64,000 nt of DNA. It comes from CAVSRC01 sp963830205. GTDB taxonomy: Bacteria; Pseudomonadota; Alphaproteobacteria; Rhizobiales; Kaistiaceae. Where the stretch lies: assembly GCA_963830205.1 (NCBI GenBank), contig CAWHLP010000015.1, positions 67,475-131,474 on the forward strand, written 5' to 3'. Position numbers and translations under genes: made by a program. The notes beneath the pieces were generated by a model. That model was not told the DNA's origin and did no database searches. It saw only the letters and a program-made list of their open reading frames with translations. Below are positions 45,112-56,729 of the stretch, piece after piece; position 1 is the first letter of the stretch; each line of letters begins with the position of its first letter.

Positions 45112-45696
45112 ATGCTGTTCCGCCGCCGCGAGAGCCAGAGCCTGATGGCGCGCCTGCGCACCGCGCTGTGGCCGCGGCATAGCTGGTCGCGCTCGGCGCG
45201 CTACTTCGGCAAGCGTGTGCTCAGGCTCTCCGGCTCGCCGCATGCGGTGGCGGCCGGCGTCGCGGCCGGCGTGTTCGCCTCCTTCACGCCCTTCGTCGGC
45301 CTGCACTTCATCCTCAGCTTCATCTTCGCCTTCGTTGTCGGCGGCAACATGCTGGCCGCCGGCATCGGCACCTTCGTCGGCAACCCGGTGACCTTTCCAT
45401 TCATCTGGGCGTCGACCTACAGCCTCGGCAGTCACATTCTCGGCCAGAGCAACGCGCTCGCCCTGCACGAGATCCACTACGCGCTCGTACACAGGTCGTT
45501 CGAGGTGCTGTGGCCGATCCTGGCGCCGATGTTGGTGGGCGCGGTGCCCATCGGCCTGCCGATCGCCGTGGCCTTCTATGTCGTTGCGTTCTTCGCCGTG
45601 CGCGCCTTTCGCGACCTGCGCCGCGAGCGGCTCGACGCCCGGCGGCGCGAGTCGATGGGTGCGGTATCCCCAGCCAAGGAGATGGACGAAGCATGA
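45112..45696 (+). CDS. DUF2062 membrane protein
   Basis: A 194-residue inner-membrane protein of the DUF2062 family. Three hydrophobic helices are visible: VAAGVAAGVFASFTPFVGLH, FILSFIFAFVVGGNMLAAGI and MLVGAVPIGLPIAVAFYVVA. The family signature GSPHAVAAGVAAGVFASFTP and GNPVTFPFIW is present. Function is unknown. Its stop overlaps the pdxJ start, and this gene is often found at this place in Rhizobiales. Confidence 0.87.
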   Translation: MLFRRRESQSLMARLRTALWPRHSWSRSARYFGKRVLRLSGSPHAVAAGVAAGVFASFTPFVGLHFILSFIFAFVVGGNMLAAGIGTFVGNPVTFPFIWASTYSLGSHILGQSNALALHEIHYALVHRSFEVLWPILAPMLVGAVPIGLPIAVAFYVVAFFAVRAFRDLRRERLDARRRESMGAVSPAKEMDEA

Positions 45697-46466
45697 CCAG
45701 GGATCTCAGGCTCGGGGTCAACATCGACCACGTTGCCACCATTCGCAACGCCCGCGGCGGCGACCACCCCGACCCGCTGCGCGCGGCGGCGATCGCCGCC
45801 GCTGCCGGCGCCGACGGCATCACGGCCCACCTGCGCGAGGATCGCCGGCACATCGGCGACCGCGACATCGAGCGCCTGCGCCACGCGATCGCACTGCCGC
45901 TCAACCTGGAGATGGCGGCGACCGAGGAGATGCTGGCGGTCGCGCTCAGGCATCGGCCGCATGCCGCCTGCATCGTGCCGGAACGGCGCGAGGAACGCAC
46001 CACCGAGGGCGGCATCGACGCCGCCGGCCAGCAGGCGCGGCTGAAGCCCATCGTCCAGGCGCTCGGCGAGGCGGGCGTGCGCGTGTCGCTGTTCATCGAA
46101 GCTTCGCCGCGCCAGCTCGATGCCGCCGTGGCGCTCGGTGCGCCGGTGGTCGAGCTCCATACCGGCGCCTATTGCGAGGCGTGGTTCTCCGGCCCTGACG
46201 CCTTCGAGATGGAGCGGGCGCGCATCGCGGAGGCCGCCACCTATGCCGCCAGCCTCGGCCTCGAGGTCCACGCCGGCCACGGCCTGACCTATGACAGCGT
46301 CAAGCCGATCGCCGCCATGCCGGAGATCCGCGAGCTCAACATCGGCCATTTCCTCATCGGCGAGGCGATCTTCATCGGCCTCGAGGAGAGCATCCGCACC
46401 ATGCGCCGGCTGATGGACGAGGCGCGCGCGGCGGCCGAGGCCGGCGAGGGGGCGTTGCCGGCATGA
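45693..46466 (+). CDS. pdxJ: Pyridoxine 5'-phosphate synthase
   Basis: A 257-residue TIM-barrel enzyme for the last ring-closing step of the DXP-dependent vitamin B6 pathway. Motifs: LGVNIDHVATIRNARGGDHP at the N-terminus, GITAHLREDRRHI, NLEMAATEEM, VVELHTGAYCEAW and EVHAGHGLTYDSV. The ATG at 45693 is set by the overlap with DUF2062's stop. It overlaps acpS by four bases, forming the pdxJ-acpS pair seen in many proteobacteria. Confidence 0.95.
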   Translation: MTRDLRLGVNIDHVATIRNARGGDHPDPLRAAAIAAAAGADGITAHLREDRRHIGDRDIERLRHAIALPLNLEMAATEEMLAVALRHRPHAACIVPERREERTTEGGIDAAGQQARLKPIVQALGEAGVRVSLFIEASPRQLDAAVALGAPVVELHTGAYCEAWFSGPDAFEMERARIAEAATYAASLGLEVHAGHGLTYDSVKPIAAMPEIRELNIGHFLIGEAIFIGLEESIRTMRRLMDEARAAAEAGEGALPA

Positions 46467-46870
46467 TCGTCGGCATCGGCAACGATACCATCGACATTCG
46501 TCGGGTGGAGAAGGTGATCGAGCGCCACGGCGAGCGCTTCACGACCCGCGTCTTCACCGAGATCGAGCAGCGCAAGTCGGACCGGCGGCGCCTGCGCGCG
46601 GCCTCCTATGCGAAGCGCTTCGCCGCCAAGGAGGCGTGCTCCAAGGCGCTCGGCACCGGCATCCGCGGAGGCGTGTTCTGGCGCGACATGGGCGTGGTCA
46701 ACCTGCCTTCGGGTAAGCCGACCATGGTGCTCACCGGCGGTGCCGCCGACCGCCTGGCACGCCTGATCCCGGCCGGACACCGGCCGGCAATCCACCTGAC
46801 CATCACGGACGACTTTCCGCTCGCCCAGGCCCTGGTCATCATCGAGGCGGTGCCGGAGACGGCACCATAA
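46463..46870 (+). CDS. acpS: Holo-[acyl-carrier-protein] synthase
   Basis: A 135-residue phosphopantetheinyl transferase that activates acyl carrier protein. The Mg-binding motifs are MIVGIGNDTIDIRRVEKVIE and YAKRFAAKEACSKALGTGI. It overlaps pdxJ by four bases and precedes lepB by 81 bases, the usual order. Confidence 0.95.
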   Translation: MIVGIGNDTIDIRRVEKVIERHGERFTTRVFTEIEQRKSDRRRLRAASYAKRFAAKEACSKALGTGIRGGVFWRDMGVVNLPSGKPTMVLTGGAADRLARLIPAGHRPAIHLTITDDFPLAQALVIIEAVPETAP

Positions 46871-46951
46871 CGCTGCCAAGGTTGGCGTTGCGCCGTTCCC
46901 AGCGAGCCGGTATTACCGGCCGGCCGGGGCCGGACAAACGGAACAGGGACA

Positions 46952-47695
46952 ATGAGCGTGGCATCGGAAAAGAAAGCCGACGGTGGCCTGGGTGAGACCG
47001 TCAAGATCATCATTCAGGCGCTGGTTCTGGCGCTGGTGGTGCGCACCTTCCTGTATCAGCCGTTCAACATTCCATCGGGGTCGATGGAGAACACGCTGTT
47101 GATCGGCGACTACCTGTTCGTCTCCAAGTTCTCCTACGGCTATTCGCGCTTCTCGCTGCCCTTCAGCCCACACCTGTTCGACGGCCGCATCTGGTCGGCG
47201 CCGCCGAAGCGGGGCGACATCGTCGTCTTCAAGCTGCCGCGCGACGAATCCACCGACTACATCAAGCGGGTCATCGGCCTGCCCGGCGACAAGATCCAGG
47301 TGGAGCACTCGGTGCTTTACATCAACGGCCAGGCGGTGCCGCGCGAGCAGATCGGCCCGGTCACCCTCGACGGGGTGCAGTACACCCAGTACCAGGAGAC
47401 GCTGCCCAATGGCGTCAAGTACAAGGTGCTCGACCGTGAGCCGGACGGCCTGCTGGACAACACCCAGGTCTTCGAGGTGCCGCCCGACCACTATTTCATG
47501 ATGGGCGACAACCGCGACAATTCCACCGACAGCCGCGTGCCGCCGACCGCCGGCGGCGTCGGCTATGTGCCGTTCGAGAACCTGGTCGGCCGCGCCGATA
47601 TCCTCTTCTTCTCGGTCAAGGAGGGCGAGCCGGTGCTGGCCTTCTGGAAGTGGCCGTGGACGGTCCGCTGGGATCGCATGTTCAAGCTCCTATGA
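46952..47695 (+). CDS. lepB: Signal peptidase I
   Basis: A 247-residue leader peptidase that cleaves Sec and Tat signal peptides at the outer face of the inner membrane. One N-terminal membrane segment (IIQALVLALVVRTFLY) is followed by the catalytic Ser in NIPSGSMENTL and the catalytic Lys in YIKRVIGLPGDKI. The box HYFMMGDNRDNSTDSR is intact. Its stop overlaps the rnc start (ATGA). Confidence 0.95.
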   Translation: MSVASEKKADGGLGETVKIIIQALVLALVVRTFLYQPFNIPSGSMENTLLIGDYLFVSKFSYGYSRFSLPFSPHLFDGRIWSAPPKRGDIVVFKLPRDESTDYIKRVIGLPGDKIQVEHSVLYINGQAVPREQIGPVTLDGVQYTQYQETLPNGVKYKVLDREPDGLLDNTQVFEVPPDHYFMMGDNRDNSTDSRVPPTAGGVGYVPFENLVGRADILFFSVKEGEPVLAFWKWPWTVRWDRMFKLL

Positions 47696-48402
47696 CGGTT
47701 GAGGGCGCTCTCCTCGACGCCCTCGAGCGCCGGGCGGACTACCGCTTCGGGGACCGCAGCCTGCTCACCACGGCGCTGACCCATGCCAGTGCCGTGGGCG
47801 ACGCCCGCGTCGCCACCGGCGACACCTATCAGCGGCTGGAATTCCTCGGCGACCGGGTGCTCGGCCTGGTGGTGGCCGGGATGCTCCTGGAAGCCTTTCC
47901 CGAGGCGACCGAAGGCGAACTGTCGTCGCGGCTCGCCGACCTGGTGCGCAAGGAAACCTGCGCCGAGGTGGCGAGCGAACTCGACATCGGCGATGCGGTG
48001 GTCTTTGGCGGCAACCGGGCGCAGCAGCGCGCGCTGCTCACCGTCAACGTGCTCGGCGACGTGTGCGAGGCGCTGATCGCAGCGATCTATCTCGATGGCG
48101 GCTTTGCCGCGGCCAAGAGGTTCGTCGAAGGGCAGTGGCGCGAGCGCATGCTGGAGGCGCCGGTCGGCGGCCACAACGCCAAGTCGGCCTTGCAGGAATG
48201 GGCGCAGGCCAGGGGCCACGGCACGCCGACCTATGAGATCGCCGAGCGCACCGGCCCCGACCATGCGCCGACCTTCGTCATTGCCGTGCGCATGGGCGAG
48301 CTGGAGCCTGGTCGCGGCGAGGGGCGCAATCGGCGCGAGGCGGAGCAGGCGGCGGCGACCGCCGTGCTCCTGCGGGAGGGCATATGGCCGAAGACGCGGT
48401 GA
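47692..48402 (+). CDS. rnc: Ribonuclease III
   Basis: A 236-residue double-strand RNA endonuclease that processes rRNA precursors. The nuclease signature QRLEFLGDRVLGLVVAGML is intact, with a second acidic site in DVCEALIAAIYLDGG, and a C-terminal dsRNA-binding domain (ALQEWAQARGHGTPTYEIAE). It overlaps era by 19 bases in another frame, so rnc-era translation is coupled as in many bacteria. Confidence 0.95.
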   Translation: MTVEGALLDALERRADYRFGDRSLLTTALTHASAVGDARVATGDTYQRLEFLGDRVLGLVVAGMLLEAFPEATEGELSSRLADLVRKETCAEVASELDIGDAVVFGGNRAQQRALLTVNVLGDVCEALIAAIYLDGGFAAAKRFVEGQWRERMLEAPVGGHNAKSALQEWAQARGHGTPTYEIAERTGPDHAPTFVIAVRMGELEPGRGEGRNRREAEQAAATAVLLREGIWPKTR

Positions 48403-49319
48403 GCGGGCCTGCGGCCGAGGCAGCCGGGACTCGCTGCGGCTTCGTCGCGCTCATCGGCGCGCCCAATGCCGGCAAGTCGACGCTGGTCAACCGGCTGGTC
48501 GGCACCAAGGTTTCCATCGTCAGCCACAAGGTGCAGACGACCCGCTCGATGGTGCGCGGCATCGCCATGACCGGCGCCGCGCAGATCGTCTTTGTCGATA
48601 CGCCCGGCATCTTCAAGCCCAAGCGCCGGCTCGACCGGGCAATGGTCGACACCGCCTGGGGCGGGGCGCGCGATGCCGATATCGTGGCGCTGCTCATCGA
48701 CGCCGCCAAGGGCATCGATGATGAGGCCGCGGCGCTGCTGTCCCGGCTTAGCGACGTCAACCATCCGAAGCTGCTGCTCCTCAACAAGATCGACACGGTG
48801 AGACGCGAGAGCCTGCTGGCGCTGGCTGCCGCCGCGAACGAGGCGGTGCGCTTCGAGCGCACCTTCATGGTCTCGGCGCTCAACGGGGACGGGCTCGACG
48901 ATTTCATGGCCTTCCTCGCGGAGGCCGTTCCGCCGGGGCCGTTCCTCTATCCGGAGGACGAGGTCAGTGACATCCCGCTGCGCCAGCTCGCCGCCGAGAT
49001 CACCCGCGAGAAGCTGTTCGAGCGGTTGCACCAGGAGCTGCCCTATCACGCCACCGTCGAGACCGAGGCGTGGACCGACCAGAAGAACGGCTCGGCGCGC
49101 GTCGAGCAGACGATCTACGTGGAGCGCGACAGCCAGAAGAAGATCGTCATCGGCAAGGGCGGCGCCACCATCAAGGCGATCTCCATGGCGGCGCGCAAGG
49201 AGATCGCCGAGATCGCCGAGAAGCCGGTCCACCTCTTCCTCTTCGTCAAGGTGCGCGAGAACTGGGCCGACGACCCGGAACGCTACCGCGCCATGGGGAT
49301 CGAGTTCCCGAAAGGGTGA
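48384..49319 (+). CDS. era: GTPase Era
   Basis: A 311-residue GTPase for 16S rRNA maturation. G boxes: GAPNAGKST (G1), DTPGIF (G3) and NKIDTV (G4), followed by the KH RNA-binding domain (QKKIVIGKGGATIKAISMAA). Full length and intact. Its neighbours rnc and recO match the usual rnc-era-recO order. Confidence 0.95.
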   Translation: MAEDAVSGPAAEAAGTRCGFVALIGAPNAGKSTLVNRLVGTKVSIVSHKVQTTRSMVRGIAMTGAAQIVFVDTPGIFKPKRRLDRAMVDTAWGGARDADIVALLIDAAKGIDDEAAALLSRLSDVNHPKLLLLNKIDTVRRESLLALAAAANEAVRFERTFMVSALNGDGLDDFMAFLAEAVPPGPFLYPEDEVSDIPLRQLAAEITREKLFERLHQELPYHATVETEAWTDQKNGSARVEQTIYVERDSQKKIVIGKGGATIKAISMAARKEIAEIAEKPVHLFLFVKVRENWADDPERYRAMGIEFPKG

Positions 49320-49352
49320 GCGCCCGCCCGATTCGGCGCTAGACTTGCTCCC

Positions 49353-50120
49353 ATGCAGTGGTCGGACGAAGGCATCATCATCGGCACCCGCCGGCACGGC
49401 GAGACGAGCCTGATCATCGAGCTGATGACGCCGGCGCACGGCCGCCATCTGGGGCTGGTGCGCGGCGGGCGTTCGCGCCGCCAGCAGCCGATCCTGCAGC
49501 CGGGCAATTCGGTCTCCGCCACCTGGCGGGCGCGGCTCGACGAGCATCTCGGCACCTATACCGTCGAGCCCACCACCCAACGCGCCGCGCGGCTGATCGA
49601 GAGCGCCGCCGGGCTCTACGGCATCCAGACGCTCGGCGGCCTGTTGCGCCTGCTTCCCGAACGCGACCCGCATCAGCGCCTCTACGACGGGCTTCTCTCC
49701 ATCCTCGACTGGTTCGGCGAGCCGCTGGTGGCCGGCGCGCTGATCGCGCGCTTCGAGCTCGGCCTGCTCGACGATCTCGGCTTCGGCCTCGACCTCGAAC
49801 GCTGCGCGGCGACGGGAACCAATGACGACCTCGCTTATGTCTCGCCGAAGTCGGGGCGGGCGGTGAGCCGCTCCGCCGGCGAGCCCTATGGCAGCCGGCT
49901 GCTCAAGCTGCCGCACTTCCTGCTGGAGCCGGCCTCTGCCCAGCCGGCCGACCCGGGCGAACTGGCGCAGGCCTTCGCGCTCACCGGCTATTTCCTCGCC
50001 CGCCACGTCTTCGAGCCGCGCGGGATCGAGCCGCCGGAGGCGCGCGAGCGCTTCATCGCGCTGCTGGCCAAGAGTGGTGAACGTATCTCCTCAATGAGGA
50101 GGGAACCGTGGACGATCTGA
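49353..50120 (+). CDS. recO: DNA repair protein RecO
   Basis: A 255-residue RecO, which loads RecA in the RecFOR pathway. It opens MQWSDEGIIIGTRRHGETSL (OB fold), with RGGRSRRQQPILQPGN and a helical C-terminal domain (LGLLDDLGFGLDLERCAATG). Residues line up with rhizobial RecO and the end GERISSMRREPWTI is plausible. It overlaps the following decarboxylase-like gene by 13 bases. Confidence 0.92.
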   Translation: MQWSDEGIIIGTRRHGETSLIIELMTPAHGRHLGLVRGGRSRRQQPILQPGNSVSATWRARLDEHLGTYTVEPTTQRAARLIESAAGLYGIQTLGGLLRLLPERDPHQRLYDGLLSILDWFGEPLVAGALIARFELGLLDDLGFGLDLERCAATGTNDDLAYVSPKSGRAVSRSAGEPYGSRLLKLPHFLLEPASAQPADPGELAQAFALTGYFLARHVFEPRGIEPPEARERFIALLAKSGERISSMRREPWTI

Positions 50121-50453
50121 AGAGGATCAGCGAACGCCGCAAGGCGGCGCACAAGCGCCTGCTGCAACTGGATTCCAAGGTCTACAAGGCCTTCCTCGCC
50201 ATGGAAGAGGCCGCCTTCGGCGACGCAGCGCTTGCCCAAGAAGACCAAGGAGCTGATCGCCGTCGGCATCTCCGTGGTGATCGATTGCGAGTCCTGCATG
50301 CAGTGGCATATCGAGCAGGCGGCGAAGGCCGGGGCGACCCACGCGGAAATCCTGGAAGCCGTGGAAGTCGGTATCGAAATGGGTGGTGGCCCGGCGACGG
50401 TGTCCGCCCGGTTCGCGCTCGAGGTGATGGACAGCGTGCTCAAACCGGCTTGA
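50108..50453 (+). CDS. Carboxymuconolactone decarboxylase/AhpD-like protein, frameshifted as sequenced
   Basis: A small protein of about 115 residues. The first frame gives MDDLKRISERRKAAHKRLLQ, VYKAFLAMEEAAFGDAAL; near 50228-50232 the frame changes and the other reads PKKTKELIAVGISVVIDCES, CMQWHIEQAAKAGATHAEIL to LKPA. The CESCMQWH motif is the redox CxxC-x-x-H of AhpD-type proteins. One extra base explains the break. Function here is unknown; it follows recO closely. Confidence 0.78.
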
Positions 50454-50528
50454 GGCTGGCCGCGCCTCGCGGTGTTCAACGCCGCGCAAAAGCTTGAATC
50501 CCAAGGGTTTGACCGCTAGGCCGGTACC

Positions 50529-52787
<2,259 letters not shown>

Positions 52788-52795
52788 GGCAGCCG

Positions 52796-53194
52796 ATGCG
52801 CGCCAAGGCCGAGGCCAAATGGGGCGTGCTCAAGGCGGTCGATGCGCTGCTCGAGGCGATCGCCAACGGGCGCTTCCAGGAATCGCTCGACGCCTTCACC
52901 GGCGACGAGGACGCCATGCTCATCGGCTCGGAGCCGGGCGAGATCGCCATCGGGCCGGAGGCGCTGAGGGCCTTCTTCGCCGTGCTCTACGCCAAGCCCT
53001 ACCGGGTGATGTTCACGCTGCCGGAGCGGCGGGTGTCGGCGATGGGCAATGTCGCCTGGCTGACCGGCGAGGGGACATACAGGGTGTCGACCGGCGGCGA
53101 GGAGCTGCCCTATCGCCTGACCGCGGTGCTGGAGCGGCGCCAGGGCGTCTGGCTGTGGCAGCTGTTCAGCGGCTCGGAGCCGATGATCCGGTAG
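52796..53194 (+). CDS. NTF2-like (SnoaL-type) protein
   Basis: A 132-residue protein that fits the NTF2/SnoaL fold by length and pattern: LLEAIANGRFQESLDAFTGD, LIGSEPGEIAIGPEALRAFF, WLTGEGTYRVSTGGEELPYR, LERRQGVWLWQLFSGSEPM. Such domains bind small ligands or act as isomerases. It follows parC closely. Its last 85 bases overlap the convergent deaminase gene, an unusually long overlap. Confidence 0.75.
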   Translation: MRAKAEAKWGVLKAVDALLEAIANGRFQESLDAFTGDEDAMLIGSEPGEIAIGPEALRAFFAVLYAKPYRVMFTLPERRVSAMGNVAWLTGEGTYRVSTGGEELPYRLTAVLERRQGVWLWQLFSGSEPMIR

Positions 53195-53664
53195 TCCTGC
53201 TGCCAGAAGTCCCGGTGAGGGGCGATGAGCTCGTCCGCGATCTCGGGGAAGGGGCCGTGGATTTCGATCGCCTTCTGGCCGGAGGAGAGCACGGTCCGCG
53301 AGGGCAGCGCCATGGTCGGGTTCTCCTGGCTTGTGCCGGTGAGGGCGGCGAGCGTCGTCTCCTCGGCGCCATAGACCAGACGGCCGATATTGGCCCAGTA
53401 GAGCGTGCCGGCGCACATGGCGCAGGGCTCGAAGGTGGTGGCAAGCGTGCAGCGCCAGAGGAAGTCCGGGGAATAGGCGGCGGCGGCGCGGCGGGCGAGC
53501 TCCGTCTCGGCGTGGCGGACGACGTCGAGATTGCCCTGGCGCATGAGCACGCGGTCGTCCGGGCCGACCAGCACCGCGCCGAAGGGATGGTGGCCGTGGG
53601 CGGCGGCCTCGCGCGCCACGTCGTTGGCGGCGCGGAGGGCGGCGATCATCTGGTCGCGGGTCAT
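53110..53664 (-). CDS. Nucleoside/cytidine deaminase-family protein
   Basis: A 184-residue zinc deaminase. The zinc site is HAETELARRAAAAYS near residue 51 (His with catalytic Glu) and EPCAMCAGTLYWANIGRLVYG near 80 (PCxxC). This type covers guanine deaminase and tRNA-adenosine-like deaminases; the sequence looks closest to the GuaD/cytosine branch. The last residues after HRDFWQQ are not typical and run into the SnoaL-like gene, so the true end may be earlier or one gene may carry an indel. Confidence 0.8.
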   Translation of the reverse strand: MTRDQMIAALRAANDVAREAAAHGHHPFGAVLVGPDDRVLMRQGNLDVVRHAETELARRAAAAYSPDFLWRCTLATTFEPCAMCAGTLYWANIGRLVYGAEETTLAALTGTSQENPTMALPSRTVLSSGQKAIEIHGPFPEIADELIAPHRDFWQQDYRIIGSEPLNSCHSQTPWRRSSTAVRR

Positions 53665-53727
53665 GGGATCACTCCTCGGGGACGCGTTCCCGTGTAGCCG
53701 GTCGGTGGGCAGGGCGCCAGCCGTGCT

Positions 53728-54374
53728 TCAGGCCGGAGGTGGCGGTGGGCCGAAGGCCTTCCAGCGCGCCACGACGGCGGCATGGAGAACGTCGGCGGAG
53801 ACCGGCAGGATGAAGTGGTGGATCGCCACCTGCATGATACCGTCGCCGGGGACGAAGGTGTTCAGCCAGATCTCGCTGCGCAGCATCTCGGGCGTGCCGG
53901 GGTCGATGGTGCGCTCGTAGAAATCCTCCGAAATGACGACGGCGGTGACGTTGTGCAGCTCGGCGCGCTGCGCGCCCCAAATGTGGAGCTGATGATCCTG
54001 ACGTCCTGCACCTCTCGCCACGGGATGACGACCGGCTTGGCGGCGCCATCGATGTGGAGGCGAATGCCATCCGGCGAGAGGACGAGCAGCGGATCCTGCG
54101 GCTGGGCGACCCGCGACAGCTCCCGTCCGCCGTTGACGATGCCGGCGACGATCAGGCCCCAGCCAGCGATGGTCGAGAGCGGCTGGTGGCCCTCGATGAA
54201 GTTCAGGGCGAGGATGCCCAGGCCGATCAGGAACGCGGCGACGAGATAGTTCCTCTGCGCCAGCTTCTCGCGATCGTAGCTGAGCACCTGGCTGACGTCG
54301 GGGCCGCTGGCCGGCAGGACGGGTGCCGGGTCCCGGCATGGCGTGTACTCCGGATGAAGCCGCAACCATGCCAC
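53728..54374 (-). CDS. Two-helix membrane protein, paralogue of 59211-59846, frameshifted
   Basis: Two frames form one protein of about 210 residues that aligns with the 59211-59846 protein along its length. Frame 1 has LSYDREKLAQRNYLVAAFLI, a second hydrophobic helix AGWGLIVAGIVNGGRELS, and LLVLSPDGIRLHIDGAAKPV. Near 53975-53995 the frame shifts, and the rest (HIWGAQRAELHNVTAVVISE, FILPVSADVLHAAVVARWKA) is in the other frame. The layout resembles the STM3941-like family. Function unknown. Confidence 0.6.
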
Positions 54375-54612
54375 GACGCGGCTGGGTGGCGCGAGTGGCG
54401 GCGGTCACAGAGGCGGGCGGGCGGCAAGCGCCGGGACGCTGAGGCTGCGTTCCCCGGACGCGCTGCGACGCAAAGCGGTGCAACGCAGAGACGGAATCCA
54501 TGATGCGCGTAGGTCCTGTGTGTTGCTGATGTGCCAGGATGGAGGTGCGGGCGGGAGATCGTTAGGTCCCTGGTCCTGAAGACCGTGACCGGCTTTTGAT
54601 CCCCGCCCGCCC

Positions 54613-55606
54613 TTGAGTACCCAACCTGAACAGTTGATCGAGGCCGGTTGCAACGGACCTCGCAGCACAGGGATAGGCACCATGATCATAGCCCCTGGCT
54701 TCATCGGAATAGATGTCTCCAAGAGACATCTCGATATCTTCGACCCCACCGCAATGCCGCTGCGCATCGACAACACCGCCTCGGCACTCGCCAGCCTGAT
54801 CGAAGGCTGGGCGCAGCGTGATGGCTTCGTGTTGTTCGAGGCAACCGGCCACTACGACCTCGTCCTCAGACAGGCTCTCGCCGCCGCCGGCGTTCGCTTC
54901 GCCGCGTCAATCCCAGCCGAGCCCGCGACTTCGCCCGCGCCGCCGGCTTCCTTGCAAGACCGACGCCGTCGACGCCCGCATGCTGGCGGTCATGGCCCAG
55001 TCCCTGCGCCGCGCCGCAGGACGACAGACACGAGGAGCGCGAACGCCTCGCCCTGCTCAACAAGCGCCGCGACGAGCTCGTCGCCACCCGCAGCAGGAAC
55101 GCACCCGCCGCAGAGAATGCTCCGATCCCGTCTTGCTCGACAGCATCGCCGACCACATCGCCTGGCTCGACGCGGCGATCGAAGACCTCAATGCGAAGAT
55201 CGCCGCGGTCATCGCCATCGCTCCCGATCTCGACCGCGACCGCCGTCTGCTCGCCTCTGTCCCCGGCGTCGGACCGGTTACCGCCACCGTCCTCCTCGCC
55301 TTGCTGCCCGAGCTCGGCCGCCGGCCACCGCGCCAATTGTCGGCTCTCGCTGGCCTGGCGCCCTTCAACAACGATAGCGGCACCCGTCGCGGCCAGCGCT
55401 CCATCCGCGGCGGCCGCAAGCGCGTTCGCGACGCCCTCTACGTCGCCGCCTTCAGCGCCGCCCGCCACGATCCGCGCTTCATCGCCTTCTACAAACGCCT
55501 CATCGACGCCGGAAAACCCGCCAAGCTCGCCACCATCGCCGTCGCCCGGAAGCTCCTCACCGTCCTCAACGCCATCATCAGGGACCAACAGCCCTTCCGA
55601 GCCTGA
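54613..55606 (+). mobile_element. IS110-family transposase remnant
   Basis: Broken transposase of the IS110 (DEDD) family. A likely ATG at 54682 gives IAPGFIGIDVSKRHLDIFD, the RuvC-like start, then FEATGHYDLVLRQAL. The part TDAVDARMLAVMAQSL is in a second frame and QDDRHEERERLALLNKRRD in a third. The C-terminal domain LLASVPGVGPVTATVLLALL and LAGLAPFNNDSGTRRGQR to DQQPFRA is in the second frame, ending 55606. At least three frame changes are needed, so it is inactive as written. No inverted repeats were found; IS110 elements often lack them. A dispersed repeat lies just after it. Confidence 0.82.
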
Positions 55607-56195
55607 CCCAAGAACACAGTTGCCGGGTCTGCGTCGCACCTATTCGTGCTGCGCCGAGACGGACAAGGATGTTCGTTCTCGCGTGCGAAGAGCACCGAGC
55701 GATGAACCTTCCAAAGACGTCCCCTCGCTAACGAGGGGGTGGCGGGCGCCCGGCGAATGCCGTGCGGTTACTCCGCGAAAACTGGGGCGCTCACCCGAGC
55801 ACCCGCCGCGGTGATTTTCTTCTCCGTTTCCCGGCAAGCTCTACGCCCAGCATTTGCGCTGGGTTCAAGCCTTTCGGCGGCCGGTCGTAGTGCCGACGGT
55901 CCCGCCGGGATCGCCCCGAGGGAGCGGTCGGAAATCCCAAGCGGGGGCACCGCGCCCCGCTCCCCCCATGAAGTTCCGGTCGACACGGGACCCCTCTCGA
56001 GCGCGGATGACGACAATTCTATGGGGTCGGGGAGCGGGGATAAGTATTTTCTCCGTGGCATCGGGTGGATCCGGGGAGCGGGAGGGAGTATGCTGCGGCC
56101 GGTTGCGTAAGGTTTGAGTGAAGATGCACCCAATCTGTCAACACCAAGGGCATAGCCATGGGCAGTTGGATCAACCCACCGGCGCCTGGTGACAC
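55607..56195. other. Gene-poor region with dispersed repeat copy B
   Basis: 589 bases with no credible gene. The left part is the edge of the IS110 remnant; 55735-56043 is the dispersed repeat. A short hairpin CCCCTCGCTAACGAGGGG (55721-55738) abuts the repeat. Confidence 0.5.
55735..56043 (-). repeat. Dispersed ~310-base repeat, copy B
   Basis: Reverse-orientation match of 17916-18231 (see there), about 37.5 kb away. It sits directly after the IS110 remnant. Its flanks differ from copy A's, which indicates a mobile or recombining unit and not a long duplication. Confidence 0.75.
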
Positions 56196-56480
56196 ATGAC
56201 CACTGACAAAGAGATGATGAAGAGGTCGGTCGAGGTTCTGGTCGAGACCGCAGCCGACGCCGCGGCGCTCGCCAAAGCCCAGCGGGTAACCGCCGACGAG
56301 CAAAGCGACATGGCGATCGAGCAGCACGCGACAGCGCACAGGCTGGAAGATCTGAGCGAAGACCTCGCCCAGGGCGCAGCAGAGTTCAAGGCGAGCCTGG
56401 CGCGCTCTGACAAGCGCGCCGAGGCGGGCGTCGTGATCGCAGCGAAGCCCAAGCGCAGGCACGTCCGCGCTTCGCACTAG
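56196..56480 (+). CDS. Small hypothetical coiled-coil protein
   Basis: A 94-residue protein, MTTDKEMMKRSVEVLVETAA, with heptad-like ATAHRLEDLSEDLAQGAAEF and a basic tail. It is highly charged and probably helical. No family recognised. It lies in the accessory region and has weak support from start context, so it may not be expressed. Confidence 0.45.
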   Translation: MTTDKEMMKRSVEVLVETAADAAALAKAQRVTADEQSDMAIEQHATAHRLEDLSEDLAQGAAEFKASLARSDKRAEAGVVIAAKPKRRHVRASH

Positions 56481-56729
56481 AGCCGTTTTTCGGCCAGATA
56501 GAGCCAATTCTGTTTCTCGACCGGCGCGTGATCCGGCCTCGAGACCGGTGGGGAGCGATGCCGGGCATCGGTCGAGCCGGGATCGGCGTTGGACACCTGC
56601 CAGTCGGAAAGCCGAAGGGACGGGCGCTTTTGCGCCATGATCGGCGCCGTCGGTCTCGGCCGTGGGGTGGCTGGCGTAAGGGCGCGGCAGGGCGCACCAT
56701 CTCTCCGGTTGAGCCGAGGAGATAGCGTG

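Noticed and set aside
42444..45161. A 905-codon open frame on the minus strand opposite rsh
   Set aside because: It is antisense to a well-conserved gene; in GC-rich DNA the opposite strand is often open. Its protein is Arg/His/Asp-rich with no motif.
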